DNA of 38,939 nt from Ktedonobacteraceae bacterium (GTDB lineage: Bacteria; Chloroflexota; Ktedonobacteria; Ktedonobacterales; Ktedonobacteraceae). How positions within the stretch are numbered: position 1 is the stretch's first letter; the number at the start of each line of letters is the position of its first letter. A program made the translations under genes and the position numbers. The DNA is taken from the NCBI GenBank assembly GCA_014896635.1, contig JADBKA010000010.1, positions 1 to 38,939 on the forward strand. Reading direction: 5' to 3'. Below, piece after piece: positions 7,691 through 16,224 of this stretch. The notes below the pieces were generated by a model. That model saw only the letters and a program-made list of their open reading frames with translations. It had not been told where the DNA came from and did not search any database.

Positions 7691-8437
7691 ATGAGTGCCA
7701 TTCTCAGAAAAAGTCCTTTGCCTCGTTATTATCAACTGAAAGAGATTATGCGCGAGAAGATTCGTTCCGGCGAATGGAAGCCCGGCGACCTGATCCCATC
7801 CGAGCGAGAGCTAGGTGAACAGTACGGCATCAGCCGTATGACGGCGCGCCAGGCAATTACAGAGCTGGTCAACGAAGGGCTGTTTTACCGCGAGCAGGGC
7901 AAAGGGACATTTGTGAGCCGGCATAAGATCACGCAACAGTTGATTCGCTTGACTGGCTTTACTGAAGACATCAAAGCGCGCGGGCAGCGCCCCGGCACGA
8001 AGATCATCTCAGCAAAAATGTGTCCCGCCGATGAGACAGCGGCTGAGCGCCTGCATGTCAAACCGGGCTTGCTAATCTTCTGTTTGCAGCGCCTGCGCCT
8101 GGCCGATGATGAGCCGCTGGCTGTCGAGACATCTCAGATCAGCTTCATTGGCTGCGAAAAACTACTGCAAGAAGATCTGGAAAACAACTCGCTCTACCGG
8201 CTGCTTGAGACAAATTATGGGCTTCCTCTGGTCGAAGCAGAACAGGAACTGGAAGCGGGCCTGGTAGGCGAAGAAGAGGCGCAGATGCTGAAAATCCCGG
8301 CTGGTAGCCCGGCTCTTTTTACGCGGCGCGTCACTTACACCGAGCGCAATATTCCTGTAGAGTATGCCCGCGCCGTCTACTGCGGCAGCAAATACACGTT
8401 CTATACTCACATGAGACGAGAGCAGTTGCATCTCTAG
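7691..8437 (+). CDS. nagR: GntR-family regulator with UTRA domain, NagR/DasR-like
   Basis: A 248-residue regulator of the HutC subfamily. Residues about 9-77 form the GntR winged helix (PRYYQLKEIMREKIRSGEW, then PSERELGEQYGISRMTARQAI and the wing GKGTFVS); residues about 95-240 form the UTRA effector domain. NagR and DasR bind glucosamine-6-phosphate or GlcNAc-6-phosphate and repress amino-sugar genes. The position between nagA and a GlcNAc kinase, and the palindromic site upstream, support that role. AGGAGA precedes the ATG. The kinase gene starts 32 bp after the stop, suggesting co-transcription. Effector identity is inferred. Confidence 0.85.
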   Translation: MSAILRKSPLPRYYQLKEIMREKIRSGEWKPGDLIPSERELGEQYGISRMTARQAITELVNEGLFYREQGKGTFVSRHKITQQLIRLTGFTEDIKARGQRPGTKIISAKMCPADETAAERLHVKPGLLIFCLQRLRLADDEPLAVETSQISFIGCEKLLQEDLENNSLYRLLETNYGLPLVEAEQELEAGLVGEEEAQMLKIPAGSPALFTRRVTYTERNIPVEYARAVYCGSKYTFYTHMRREQLHL

Positions 8438-8469
8438 CAAAAGCTGTATCGCAAAGCAAAGAGGGGAAA

Positions 8470-9411
8470 ATGCAAAAATCCTTTTACCTGGGCGTTGACG
8501 GCGGTGGCAGCAAAACGCTGGCGGTGATCGTCGATGCACAGGGCAATGAATGGGGACGCGGCTCTGCCGGTGGCGCGAACTATGCTGCCGTCGGTCTTGA
8601 GCAGGCGCTACAGAATATCTATACCGCAGTTGAACAGGCAGTAGCTCTGGCGGGCTGTCACCTACCGCTGGAGCGAGCCTGGTTCGGGCTGGCCGGCGTT
8701 GATCGCCCGGCTGATCACCTGCTCCTGTCTCCTCATCTACAGCCTCTGGCACAATATGTACAGGTTATGAACGATGCAGAACTGGGCTTCAGCGCACTCA
8801 GCCAGGCAACCGGCGTCGTGCTGGTTGCCGGCACCGGCTCTATCGCTCTGGGACGCGATGGATTGGGGAGAAGGGTACGCTGTGGCGGCTGGGGACACGT
8901 GCTGGGCGATGAGGGCAGCGGCTATGATCTGGGCCGGCAGGCTTTGCAGGCAGCGGTACGGGCTGCGGATGGACGTGGCCCGCAGACCATGCTGCTCGAC
9001 CTTATTTTGCGTCACTGGCAGTTGCAGCAGGCAGATGATTTGATCGGCAAGGTGTATGGCGAAGATGAGGCAGGAGATGATGCATCCGCTATTGCCCATC
9101 TCTCAACCTATGTATTTACAGCCGCGCGCCAGTACGATCTTGAAGCACAGCGTATTGTGCAGCAGGGAGCACGTGAGCTGGCGCTAGCTGTCAGAACCGT
9201 CTGTGAGCGTCTCGCTTTCGGGCAGCAGTCTGTGCCACTGGCGCTATGTGGCGGGTTGCTGCTGCATGAGTCATCGTACTGTGCGCTGGTGCTTGATGAG
9301 CTTCGCGCGAAATTATCAGTGGAACCTGTTGTCCGTGTCGAAGATCCCGCTCTCAGTGCCGCTCGCGCTGCTGCCGGCACAGGAGTGAAAAACCTTTTCA
9401 AAATTGATTGA
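8470..9411 (+). CDS. N-acetylglucosamine kinase, BadF/BcrA ATPase family
   Basis: A 313-residue ASKHA-fold kinase. The phosphate-1 loop is GVDGGGSKTLAV (residues 8-19), the adenosine/phosphate-2 motif is VLVAGTGSIALG, and GGWGHVLGDEGSGYDLG is the family signature for sugar binding. This family includes the eukaryotic GlcNAc kinase and bacterial MurK/NagK-like enzymes. Together with nagA it would turn imported GlcNAc into GlcNAc-6-P and then GlcN-6-P. An AGAGGGG site precedes the ATG. It is the second gene of the nagR operon; a mobile-element promoter begins at its stop codon. GlcNAc is favoured over muramic acid or other substrates because of nagA. Confidence 0.83.
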   Translation: MQKSFYLGVDGGGSKTLAVIVDAQGNEWGRGSAGGANYAAVGLEQALQNIYTAVEQAVALAGCHLPLERAWFGLAGVDRPADHLLLSPHLQPLAQYVQVMNDAELGFSALSQATGVVLVAGTGSIALGRDGLGRRVRCGGWGHVLGDEGSGYDLGRQALQAAVRAADGRGPQTMLLDLILRHWQLQQADDLIGKVYGEDEAGDDASAIAHLSTYVFTAARQYDLEAQRIVQQGARELALAVRTVCERLAFGQQSVPLALCGGLLLHESSYCALVLDELRAKLSVEPVVRVEDPALSAARAAAGTGVKNLFKID

Positions 9412-9437
9412 CTTGCGTGGCTATTTCATAGTAAAAT
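9408..9437 (+). promoter_or_regulatory. Promoter of IS607-type recombinase, leaderless geometry
   Basis: -35 TTGACT (9408-9413, overlapping the kinase stop codon), 18-bp spacer, -10 TAAAAT (9432-9437). Transcription would start about 6-7 nt later, at the ATG at 9444, so the mRNA would be leaderless. No ribosome site is seen. Confidence 0.5.
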
Positions 9438-9443
9438 GTGGAC

Positions 9444-10046
9444 ATGAAATTAAGTCAGTATGCTAAGAAAGTCGGAGTGACGTATAAAACGGCGTGGCGA
9501 TGGTACAAAGCCGGAACACTTGATGCCTACCAAACCCCAACCGGCATGATCATTGTACGTGACCCCCAGGCGGAAAAGCCCGTGACCGGACGCATTGCGC
9601 TGTACGCGCGGGTGTCCTCTGCCTCTCAGAGAAGCGATTTGGAGCGCCAGATCCAGCGTTTGCGCGATTACGCGGCGGCGCGTGGCTATCAAGTCGCCAA
9701 AGAAGTGACTGAGATTGCTTCGGGGATCAATGACCACCGCCCGAAGTTTCTCAAGCTCCTGGCTGATCCAAGCATCGGAACCATCATTGTCGAGCGTCCA
9801 GATCGAGGGGTACGCTTTGGCTGGAACTACATCGCAACCTTGATGGAAGCACAGCAAAGGCGGATTGAAGCCATCTTTCCCGATGAGACGAAAGAGGATC
9901 TGGTGGCGGATTTCGTCAGCATCATTACCAGCATGGCTGCTCGTCTCTACGGGCGGCGCGGCTCCAAAAGCAAAGCGAAACGCATTCAACAGTGTGTCGA
10001 AGCAGTCATGAAAGCAGAGGACAGAGAGGACAGAGAGGACGCATAA
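9444..10046 (+). CDS. tnpA: IS607-type serine recombinase (TnpA)
   Basis: A 200-residue small serine recombinase with the reversed order of IS607 TnpA: an N-terminal MerR-like helix-turn-helix (SQYAKKVGVTYKTAWRWYKA) and then the resolvase catalytic domain. The nucleophile Ser is in LYARVSSASQ, followed by SDLERQ, and the late catalytic residues are near VERPDRGVRFG. It would catalyse element excision and integration with little target specificity. The tail EDREDRED is encoded by a 9-bp tandem repeat (unit GAGGACAGA from 10017). The ATG at 9444 matches the MKLSQYA start of relatives; a GTG lies two codons earlier. Confidence 0.9.
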   Translation: MKLSQYAKKVGVTYKTAWRWYKAGTLDAYQTPTGMIIVRDPQAEKPVTGRIALYARVSSASQRSDLERQIQRLRDYAAARGYQVAKEVTEIASGINDHRPKFLKLLADPSIGTIIVERPDRGVRFGWNYIATLMEAQQRRIEAIFPDETKEDLVADFVSIITSMAARLYGRRGSKSKAKRIQQCVEAVMKAEDREDREDA

Positions 10047-10049
10047 GCT

Positions 10050-10190
10050 ATGGGCATGCGCGGCTACACAACCGAGCTTGACCTCAATCATGCGCAAATC
10101 ACGGCCTGCAAGAAGCACGCGGGCTGTGTGAGATTCGCCTCCAATTGGTTGCGACATGAAGCCGCCTGTGTGACTGTTGGGACTACATGA
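10050..10190 (+). pseudogene. tnpB: tnpB remnant (N-terminal fragment)
   Basis: Forty-six codons starting 3 nt after the tnpA stop. The product begins MGMRGYTTELDLNHAQITAC and continues with KKHAGCVRFASNW, which matches the N-terminus of IS607/IS605 TnpB RNA-guided nucleases. It then runs into 13 unrelated residues and a stop, so the RuvC-like and zinc-finger domains are missing. The nuclease is not functional. Whether the last codons come from the tnpB 3' end by internal deletion is not clear. Confidence 0.75.
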
Positions 10191-10218
10191 ACTGAACCCA
10201 ACCTGGTTTGGAAAGTGC

Positions 10219-10247
10219 TTGACAATCCCGCTCTTTCATGCTATAGT
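10219..10247 (+). promoter_or_regulatory. Strong promoter of tRNA-Val
   Basis: -35 TTGACA (10219-10224), 17-bp spacer, -10 TATAGT (10242-10247), 13 nt before the mature tRNA start. Near-consensus sigma-70 type. Confidence 0.8.
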
Positions 10248-10260
10248 TTTTGCTGTCTAA

Positions 10261-10332
10261 GGGCGCTTAGCTCAGCGGGAGAGCGTTTCGTTCACACCGA
10301 AAAGGTCACTGGTTCGATCCCAGTAGCGCCCA
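10261..10332 (+). tRNA. tRNA-Val (CAC)
   Basis: Full cloverleaf: acceptor GGGCGCT/AGCGCCC, D stem GCTC/GAGC, anticodon stem TTTCG/CGAAA with loop TTCACAC (anticodon CAC), T arm ACTGG-TTCGATC-CCAGT, discriminator A. No CCA is encoded (CATT follows). It has its own strong promoter and lies just downstream of the decayed IS607 element. Confidence 0.95.
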
Positions 10333-10365
10333 TTCCTTATAGCCCCGACGAACATCTCTCAGTAG

Positions 10366-10395
10366 TTGCATGCAAGAGCCTCGTTAGCGTATAAT
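10366..10395 (+). promoter_or_regulatory. Promoter of small membrane protein gene
   Basis: -35 TTGCAT (10366-10371), 18-bp spacer, -10 TATAAT (10390-10395), about 60 bp before the start codon at 10458. Confidence 0.55.
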
Positions 10396-10457
10396 GTATT
10401 TATACAGAATAACCTGTCTCAGAACAAAGATAAAGAATCGAGCATCAGGAGTTTTGC

Positions 10458-10976
10458 ATGCCAGATATGCCGGGTGGTATTCATGTGAACAGTTCCTGGG
10501 GAGTGATTATCTTTCTGATCACCTGGTTGATCTTGTTTAAAGCAGCTCATTTACTGATCACGCTTCTGAGACGAGACCCGCTCATCGGCTGGGCCATCGG
10601 TCCTCTTGGCGTAACAGTCGTGTTTTTGCATGAACCTTCGACCTTGTTCCTCTGGTTAGACGTACTGGTCCCTGCACTTGTCTCGGCCTGCACGCTCTAT
10701 GTTGGACTGTTTACCTCTCTTAGCCCGATCTCGCTACCACAGAATCTTCTCTTTGAAATAGTTGTCATCGTAGCCGGGGTGCTGATAAGTAGTCTTGGCG
10801 ACCTGATGAGAGTGTTGCGTGACCTGCGCCATCCGCTCTGGGGCGAGGCGCGTATCCTGCGCTGCATCCAGTTGCTCCATGCCAGGTGGGCCAGAATCCA
10901 CTTTACTCCTTTCGGTCACTCATACCTGAATGACCATTTTCGTTCCAGCCCGACAGATCTGCTCCAGGCGTTGTAA
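10458..10976 (+). CDS. Small integral membrane protein, function unknown
   Basis: A 172-residue protein I do not recognise. It has about four hydrophobic segments (roughly residues 14-36, 44-58, 64-86 and 98-118), followed by a basic cytoplasmic-looking tail (DLMRVLRDLRHPLWGEARILR). No catalytic motif is seen. A good promoter and a CAGGAG ribosome site precede the ATG. It is convergent with the histidine kinase gene; the 63-bp gap holds a tandem 10-mer TACCGGCTTA (11007-11026). Confidence 0.6.
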   Translation: MPDMPGGIHVNSSWGVIIFLITWLILFKAAHLLITLLRRDPLIGWAIGPLGVTVVFLHEPSTLFLWLDVLVPALVSACTLYVGLFTSLSPISLPQNLLFEIVVIVAGVLISSLGDLMRVLRDLRHPLWGEARILRCIQLLHARWARIHFTPFGHSYLNDHFRSSPTDLLQAL

Positions 10977-11039
10977 ACGAGGTCATCACGGTCATCGGAG
11001 AATAATTACCGGCTTATACCGGCTTACCAGAACAGCACG

Positions 11040-12827
11040 CTATTTTGTTTGCTCCAGGCTTGTAGGTGGATGTGGCGTATGTGGCAAGGTAAAATGGAAA
11101 GTGCTGCCGATTCCCTGATTGCTGGTGAACCAGATTCTCCCGCCATGCCCTTCAACAATCGCTTTAGCAACATACAGGCCCAGCCCTATGCCTGTATACT
11201 GATGGCTGGCAGTGTTGTGGACACGGTAGAATCGCTCAAAGATGTGATCGAAATGCTCAGGATTAATACCGACACCCTGGTCGATAACGCTGACCAGGTA
11301 ATCGCCTTGCTGTTCTTGCAGCCGTACAGTCACCTGGCTTCCCTGAGGAGAATATTTGATGGCATTGTCCAGTATATTACCAATGACCTGGCCTACACGC
11401 ACACGGTCGGCGACAATCTTCGTATCCTGCAATGTAATATCCAGGTAGATCATATGCTGTTCCGCACTGGCCTGGACCGAGCGTACGAGATCGGCCAGCA
11501 GATCAGCCAGGTAAAAGGCGTCGAAGTGCAGTTGCAATTGCCCCCCCTGCACGTCGGAAAGGTCCAGCAAATCGTTAACCAGGCGCTCCAGGTGCTCGGT
11601 TTGACTCTGGATGATATTCAGGTTGCGCAGGTCGTAGCTTTCGGGCAACTCCCCGCTGGGGGTGCCTTGCGTCAGTTGCTCGCCGCGCAGTTTGCGGATA
11701 CGGCGTTCCAGGCGCCTGACCAGATGCTGGGTATAGCCTTTAATGGCGGTCAGAGGAGTGCGCAGCTCATGCGAGACAACCGAGACGAACTCGTCCTTCA
11801 TGCGCTCAACCTGCCTGATAGAAGTGACATCGTTGAGCACTATCACAGCCCCGATAGGAGACGAGTGCTTGCTAGCAGCATCATGCAATGGCGCTGCACT
11901 GACGCTCAATGTAAGGGGGACGCTCTCACCTTTTGTACCGGCGATCAGCTCGTGATTGGTGACAACTTTTCCCCGCAAAGCCTGCCTGACAACCTCCTGT
12001 AAACGGGGAGGCCAGGGCATCTGGTCAGCCGGGCCAGATGCCTGGAGAGAAAGCTCCTGTCCAGGTTCGGAAACGGTCAGAGCCAGGAACTGCCGCGCCG
12101 AATCGTTCATCGAGACGACAGAGCCGTGCGCATCCGTGATCAGCAGTCCTTCCGCCATACTGCGAATGACGAGTTCCAGTCGCTGGCGTCCCAGCTCTGC
12201 CTCGCGCCACAGGGCGTTCTCCCGTTCGCGCAGCCGTACGTTCTCCAATGCAACAGCGGCATAGTCGGCAACCATCGTTGTCCAGCGCAACATGTCAGTA
12301 TCGAAGGTGCCGGCTTTTTCATCGAACAGGCTCAACAGGCCGATAATCCGATTCTCAATGGTAAGAGGGATGTTCAGACTGGACCCGATCTCCGGCGAGG
12401 CAACAAGACCCTGTGAACGGATGTGCGCCAGGTCGTCAGGGGCATCGAGATATGCTGTCTGTGCCAGTTGTTCAGCATCAATTGCCGGGAAGTTGAGAGC
12501 CGCAGCGGCGCTGGCAATTCGCTGAATCATAGCATCAATAAACGAGGGATCAAGAGGATAACAGGGAATAATAAAGAGTTCGTAATGATCGCCTTTAAGA
12601 AGAACACAACAGGCCGCGAAGCTATAGATATCCTGTAAAGCGGCAAGCAATGCACGATGTACCTGGAAACGGTCAAGGGCAGCGACAAACCGCTTGCCTA
12701 TGGTATTGAGGTATTCCAGCTCCTGGCGGGCCTGTGCCAGCGTTGCCAGTCGTTCCCTCCTTCTCTCACTGGGAGAGCGGGGCGCGCGCTCTCTGATCTG
12801 AGATTCCGATTGCACGCTGCTCTCCAT
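11040..12827 (-). CDS. Soluble GAF-PAS sensor histidine kinase
   Basis: A 595-residue cytoplasmic kinase with no membrane segment. Order: N-terminal coiled region, GAF domain (about 40-195), PAS (about 215-330, VIRSMAEGLLITDAHG), HisKA with the phospho-acceptor VVSHELRTPLTAIKGY, then HATPase with N box NILDNAIKYSP, G1 DQGVGI, F box FERFYR and G2 GIGLGLYVAK. The ligand is unknown. I start at the ATG at 12827, with GAGGGGG just upstream; an earlier GTG/ATG at 12875 would overlap the upstream gene. No response regulator adjoins it, so the partner is elsewhere. The small gene 10 bp upstream is probably co-transcribed and may modulate it. Confidence 0.9.
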   Translation of the reverse strand: MESSVQSESQIRERAPRSPSERRRERLATLAQARQELEYLNTIGKRFVAALDRFQVHRALLAALQDIYSFAACCVLLKGDHYELFIIPCYPLDPSFIDAMIQRIASAAAALNFPAIDAEQLAQTAYLDAPDDLAHIRSQGLVASPEIGSSLNIPLTIENRIIGLLSLFDEKAGTFDTDMLRWTTMVADYAAVALENVRLRERENALWREAELGRQRLELVIRSMAEGLLITDAHGSVVSMNDSARQFLALTVSEPGQELSLQASGPADQMPWPPRLQEVVRQALRGKVVTNHELIAGTKGESVPLTLSVSAAPLHDAASKHSSPIGAVIVLNDVTSIRQVERMKDEFVSVVSHELRTPLTAIKGYTQHLVRRLERRIRKLRGEQLTQGTPSGELPESYDLRNLNIIQSQTEHLERLVNDLLDLSDVQGGQLQLHFDAFYLADLLADLVRSVQASAEQHMIYLDITLQDTKIVADRVRVGQVIGNILDNAIKYSPQGSQVTVRLQEQQGDYLVSVIDQGVGINPEHFDHIFERFYRVHNTASHQYTGIGLGLYVAKAIVEGHGGRIWFTSNQGIGSTFHFTLPHTPHPPTSLEQTK

Positions 12828-12837
12828 AACGACCCCC

Positions 12838-13215
12838 TCACTGTAGTTGCCTGAGATGGTGTGTGACTTCATCATGCAGCGGTGGAGCGATCAGATCTCC
12901 TGTCAACTCCCGCAGGCCAGCGAAACATTCGTCGAGCAGAGCGTCTAAACCCGCCGCAAGCTCACAGGCCGTCACACCGGCAAGGTGTTCAGGTACTGTA
13001 GATAAAACAATATCAGTATAAGGTCTTCTTACAAGACAACGTAAAAACGGGTACCGATCAACTACCCGCCTGGCCGCACCCTGCACAAGAGCTTTCGTCG
13101 TCGCCTTGCCTAAAAGCGGGGCGACTCGATCATCTATCAGGCGGATCGCTTTCAAGTACGCCTCGGTCACTTGCTCATGGGAGACAGAAGAGAAGTTGTC
13201 GTTCGTAGATGACAC
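12838..13215 (-). CDS. Conserved-looking hypothetical protein upstream of kinase
   Basis: A 125-residue soluble, mostly helical protein that I do not recognise. It has no membrane segment, signal peptide or cysteine cluster. It starts with GTG after a GGGGG ribosome site, and ends 10 bp before the histidine kinase start, so the pair is very likely one operon. The central segment (LIDDRVAPLLGKATTKALVQ, then a basic stretch) suggests a helical bundle. A role as an accessory or effector-sensing partner of the kinase is only a guess from position. Confidence 0.6.
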   Translation of the reverse strand: MSSTNDNFSSVSHEQVTEAYLKAIRLIDDRVAPLLGKATTKALVQGAARRVVDRYPFLRCLVRRPYTDIVLSTVPEHLAGVTACELAAGLDALLDECFAGLRELTGDLIAPPLHDEVTHHLRQLQ

Positions 13216-13329
13216 TGTTTACCCCCTTCTCTTTTCGCTACGCTCTCCAACATTTATTATAGCATAGTTACCTCTATTTTGTCAGGCAATGGTACTTAAC
13301 AAGACAGGGCTTTTCAATATTTGAAGAAA

Positions 13330-13376
13330 GCGGGAGTCCAGGGAACCGGGCGGGATACGGTTCCCTGGACTCCCGC
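13330..13376 (-). terminator. 19-bp perfect hairpin after CDC48-like gene
   Basis: Perfect 19-bp stem (13330-13348 with 13358-13376), 9-nt loop, 36 nt past the stop of the AAA+ gene. On the minus strand it is followed by TTTCTTC. The stem contains GTCCAGG...CCTGGAC, like the GTCCAGG hairpin of the dispersed element, so it could also be a solo relic of that family. Confidence 0.6.
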
Positions 13377-13411
13377 TCATGACGCATGATGCTCTTTTGC
13401 CGGTTGTAATC

Positions 13412-16081
13412 TTATGCCAGACCGAAAAGGCGAGCCAGCCAGAGGCGGAAACCACGCAATTCTTTCTGTGGCTTTTTTTTCTCGTAATCTGCTGCCATTT
13501 CGATGAGTCGCTGCCGCCCTCTTTCCTGACGAGAGCGTTCCTCTTCCGCCTTTGCCTGTGCAGCATATCGTTCGTTCTGCTCGTCGATAGCCTGGGCGAA
13601 ATGTTCAGGGCGAATCAAGAAGCGTCTCGACGATTCCTGAGGAGCCGGGCTGACCTGCTGTGTCGTTTCACTTGCCTCCGGTGCCGGTGTTGCGGTTTCC
13701 TCGGATTCGGACAAAACAGCTTCATCAGGAGTATTTGCTGCTGATGCCGGCGTTGCCGGTGCTGCCGGCTTCTCCGGCGTTTTCTCTTCGGTGATTTGCA
13801 CCTGTCCTATCCTCAGCTTCGGGGTAATCCACTCGCGCAAGGCCAGCAGAGCCGCACGGCGACAGATAGCTTCGATATCGGCGCCGCTACGCCCTTCCGT
13901 CAGTCGAGCCAGTTCTTCCAGAGTCACTTCGGGGCTGACCGGACGGTTGCGCAGGTGGACGGCGAAGATTGCCTGGCGCTCAGCCTCATTGGGATAGCCC
14001 AGTTCGACGACCATATCGAAGCGGCCTGGCCGCAGCAACGCCGGGTCGATCAGTTCCGGGCGGTTGGTTGCGGCTAGCACAATGACGCCTGCGCGTCCCT
14101 CAATGCCATCCATCTCGGTCAGCAGTTGCGCGATCACGCGGTCGCCAACTCCGCTATCGCTGCCACTGCCGCGTCGGGGGGCCAGCGCATCAATTTCATC
14201 GAAGAAGACGATACACGGAGCCGCCTGTTTGGCGCGGCGGAACATCTCGCGGATGCCTTTCTCCGACTCCCCCACCCATTTTGAGAGCAGTTCTGGCCCT
14301 TTGATGGAGATGAAACTGGCCTCACACTGGTTCGCCAGGGCGCGCGCGATCAGCGTTTTGCCCGATCCTGGCGGGCCTGAGAGCAGCACGCCGCGTGGCG
14401 GTTCAACCTTTGCGTTGGCATAGACTTCAGGGAAGCGTAAAGGCCACTCCACCCCTTCAGTGAGCGTTTCTTTCGCCTCCTCCAGGCCGCCGATATCGTC
14501 CCACGAGGTCTCGCTCACTTCGACGTAGACCTCGCGCGTTGTCGATGGCTCTACTTCGCGCAGAGCCACCTGGAAATCGGCCATCGTGATATTCATGCTC
14601 ACCAGTGTTTCATAGGGGATGTAGCCACGCTGGTAGTCGATATGCGGCAGTACGCGGCGCAGTGCGATCATGGCGGCTTCGCGGCAGAGCGCCTCCAGGT
14701 CGGCTCCCACGAAGCCCGGTGTCAACTGAGCCAGGCGTGCAAAGTCAACATCATTTGCCAGAGCGGCGTCCCTGGTATGAATTTGCAAGATCTCCTTGCG
14801 CCCGTGTACGTCCGGCACGCGCAAGGCTATCTCACGATCAAACCGTCCTGGGCGCCGCATGGCCGGGTCGAGCGCGTTTGGCTGGTTTGTCGCGCCAATG
14901 AGCACAACCTGCCCGCGTGAGGCCAGGCCATCCATGAGTGCAAGTAGTTGCCCGACAATGCGCCGTTCGACTTCGCCGCCCTGTTCGGAGCGTTTGGGGG
15001 CCAGGGCATCCAGTTCGTCGATAAAGATGATACTGGGGGCGCGTCGCTGCGCTTCCTGGAAGATGTTGCGCAGGCGCGATTCGCTCTCGCCATAAAATTT
15101 ATTGATAATTTCAGGTCCATTAATGACGAAGAAAGCGGCGTTCGTTTCCGCCGCGACAACGCGGGCGATGAGCGTTTTTCCGGTACCTGGCGGGCCATAC
15201 AACAGAACACCTTTCGGTGGCTCGACTCCCAAACGATCAAAAACCGCCGGGTATTTCAGCGGCAACTCGATCATCTCGCGGATACGCTGGAGTTCCTTCC
15301 CCAGTCCGCCGATATCCTCATAGCTCACACGGCCCGGCGCGCCGGTCCCCGCACTGCGCGTTTGCGCGCGTACAATCGTACCAGGCTGGACCAGGACAGC
15401 CTCGACATCGGCGGGCGGTTCCGGTTGTGGTGGCTGGACCAGCGGCAACTCGCCGGTGGTTCTCCTATGCAAGGTATAGCTTGGGGTTGCTGGCGTGGTG
15501 CTGATGATGAGAAATTCGCGCGGAGCTGTTCCCGGCGTGCCTACGCGCAGCAGATCGCCGATAACGACGGGCAGTCCGACCAGGTAGCGCGCGATATACT
15601 GGAGATCACTCTCCTGGATGGGTGCTCCTCCACTGAGCGGCAGGAGTGTCACTTTCTCCGCCGGGCGCACTTTCGCTTTGCGGATTGTTACACGCTCGCC
15701 CAGGCCGGAAGCGCTGTTCTGCCTTACCTGGCTATCCATCTGGATCGTCTGCCGGCCACGATCAACCAGCGCATTCGGAACGAGCTTGGCTGCCGTGGTA
15801 CGCGCGCCGGTGATCATCACAATGTCACCCGGCTGGCAGCCCATGCGCACAATGTCATCGGGATCAACACGCGCTGTGCCGCGCCCGACCTGGAAGCCTT
15901 CCATCACCGTCAATTGCAGATGATCTATGGTCTGTGCCTGTGCATCTTGAGCCTGCTGTTGACTTTGTTCATCGCCTGTCACTGTTTGTGCTGTAGTATC
16001 CTCTGTAGCTTCTGGTGGTAGCTTGGTCGTATTCCCTCTTCTGGGATCAATACCGCCACCGGCGTTCAATGACTCCGCCAT
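13412..16081 (-). CDS. CDC48/p97/VAT-type double AAA+ ATPase
   Basis: An 889-residue unfoldase with two AAA+ domains. Residues about 52-235 form the CDC48 N-domain (double-psi barrel, then a second small barrel). D1: Walker A GPPGTGKT (296-303), pore loop KFYGESE, Walker B IIFIDELDAL (351-360). D2: Walker A GPPGSGKT (569-576), pore loop KWVGESEK, Walker B IVFFDEIDAL (624-633). Both domains keep RPGRFD arginine fingers. Unlike archaeal VAT it has a Gln/Thr-rich N-terminal extension (1-50) and a long Pro/Glu/Ala-rich linker after D2 (about 750-815) leading to a charged coiled segment and a hydrophobic-basic end (FRLWLARLFGLA) that could touch membranes. It probably unfolds proteins in the cytoplasm; partners are unknown. 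GAGAGG precedes the ATG. Confidence 0.92.
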   Translation of the reverse strand: MAESLNAGGGIDPRRGNTTKLPPEATEDTTAQTVTGDEQSQQQAQDAQAQTIDHLQLTVMEGFQVGRGTARVDPDDIVRMGCQPGDIVMITGARTTAAKLVPNALVDRGRQTIQMDSQVRQNSASGLGERVTIRKAKVRPAEKVTLLPLSGGAPIQESDLQYIARYLVGLPVVIGDLLRVGTPGTAPREFLIISTTPATPSYTLHRRTTGELPLVQPPQPEPPADVEAVLVQPGTIVRAQTRSAGTGAPGRVSYEDIGGLGKELQRIREMIELPLKYPAVFDRLGVEPPKGVLLYGPPGTGKTLIARVVAAETNAAFFVINGPEIINKFYGESESRLRNIFQEAQRRAPSIIFIDELDALAPKRSEQGGEVERRIVGQLLALMDGLASRGQVVLIGATNQPNALDPAMRRPGRFDREIALRVPDVHGRKEILQIHTRDAALANDVDFARLAQLTPGFVGADLEALCREAAMIALRRVLPHIDYQRGYIPYETLVSMNITMADFQVALREVEPSTTREVYVEVSETSWDDIGGLEEAKETLTEGVEWPLRFPEVYANAKVEPPRGVLLSGPPGSGKTLIARALANQCEASFISIKGPELLSKWVGESEKGIREMFRRAKQAAPCIVFFDEIDALAPRRGSGSDSGVGDRVIAQLLTEMDGIEGRAGVIVLAATNRPELIDPALLRPGRFDMVVELGYPNEAERQAIFAVHLRNRPVSPEVTLEELARLTEGRSGADIEAICRRAALLALREWITPKLRIGQVQITEEKTPEKPAAPATPASAANTPDEAVLSESEETATPAPEASETTQQVSPAPQESSRRFLIRPEHFAQAIDEQNERYAAQAKAEEERSRQERGRQRLIEMAADYEKKKPQKELRGFRLWLARLFGLA

Positions 16082-16224
16082 GTGTCCTCTCTCTTTATTT
16101 CTTCTTGCTTGAGTTATCCTGCTTGTATCCTGCTTGCCTGTCCTTCTGGCTATAGTGTATCACATGCATATGTACGAAGTCGCCAGGAAAAAGTTGGATA
16201 CTCAGCGATAGCGGAAGAAGAGAG

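Larger units (their letters stand above)
9438..10190 (+). mobile_element. IS607-family element, decayed (tnpA intact, tnpB stub)
   Basis: An apparently intact serine recombinase gene is followed directly by the first about 33 codons of a tnpB gene that then breaks off. IS607 elements have no terminal inverted repeats, so the true ends cannot be fixed; the limits given are those of the genes. The element lies between the nag operon and a tRNA gene. Confidence 0.75.

Noticed and set aside
11049..12002. 317-codon plus-strand frame opposite the histidine kinase
   Set aside because: Antisense to HisKA/HATPase coding sequence; no family resemblance.
14948..16021. 357-codon plus-strand frame opposite the CDC48-like gene
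   Set aside because: Antisense to conserved AAA+ sequence, with no motif or ribosome site.
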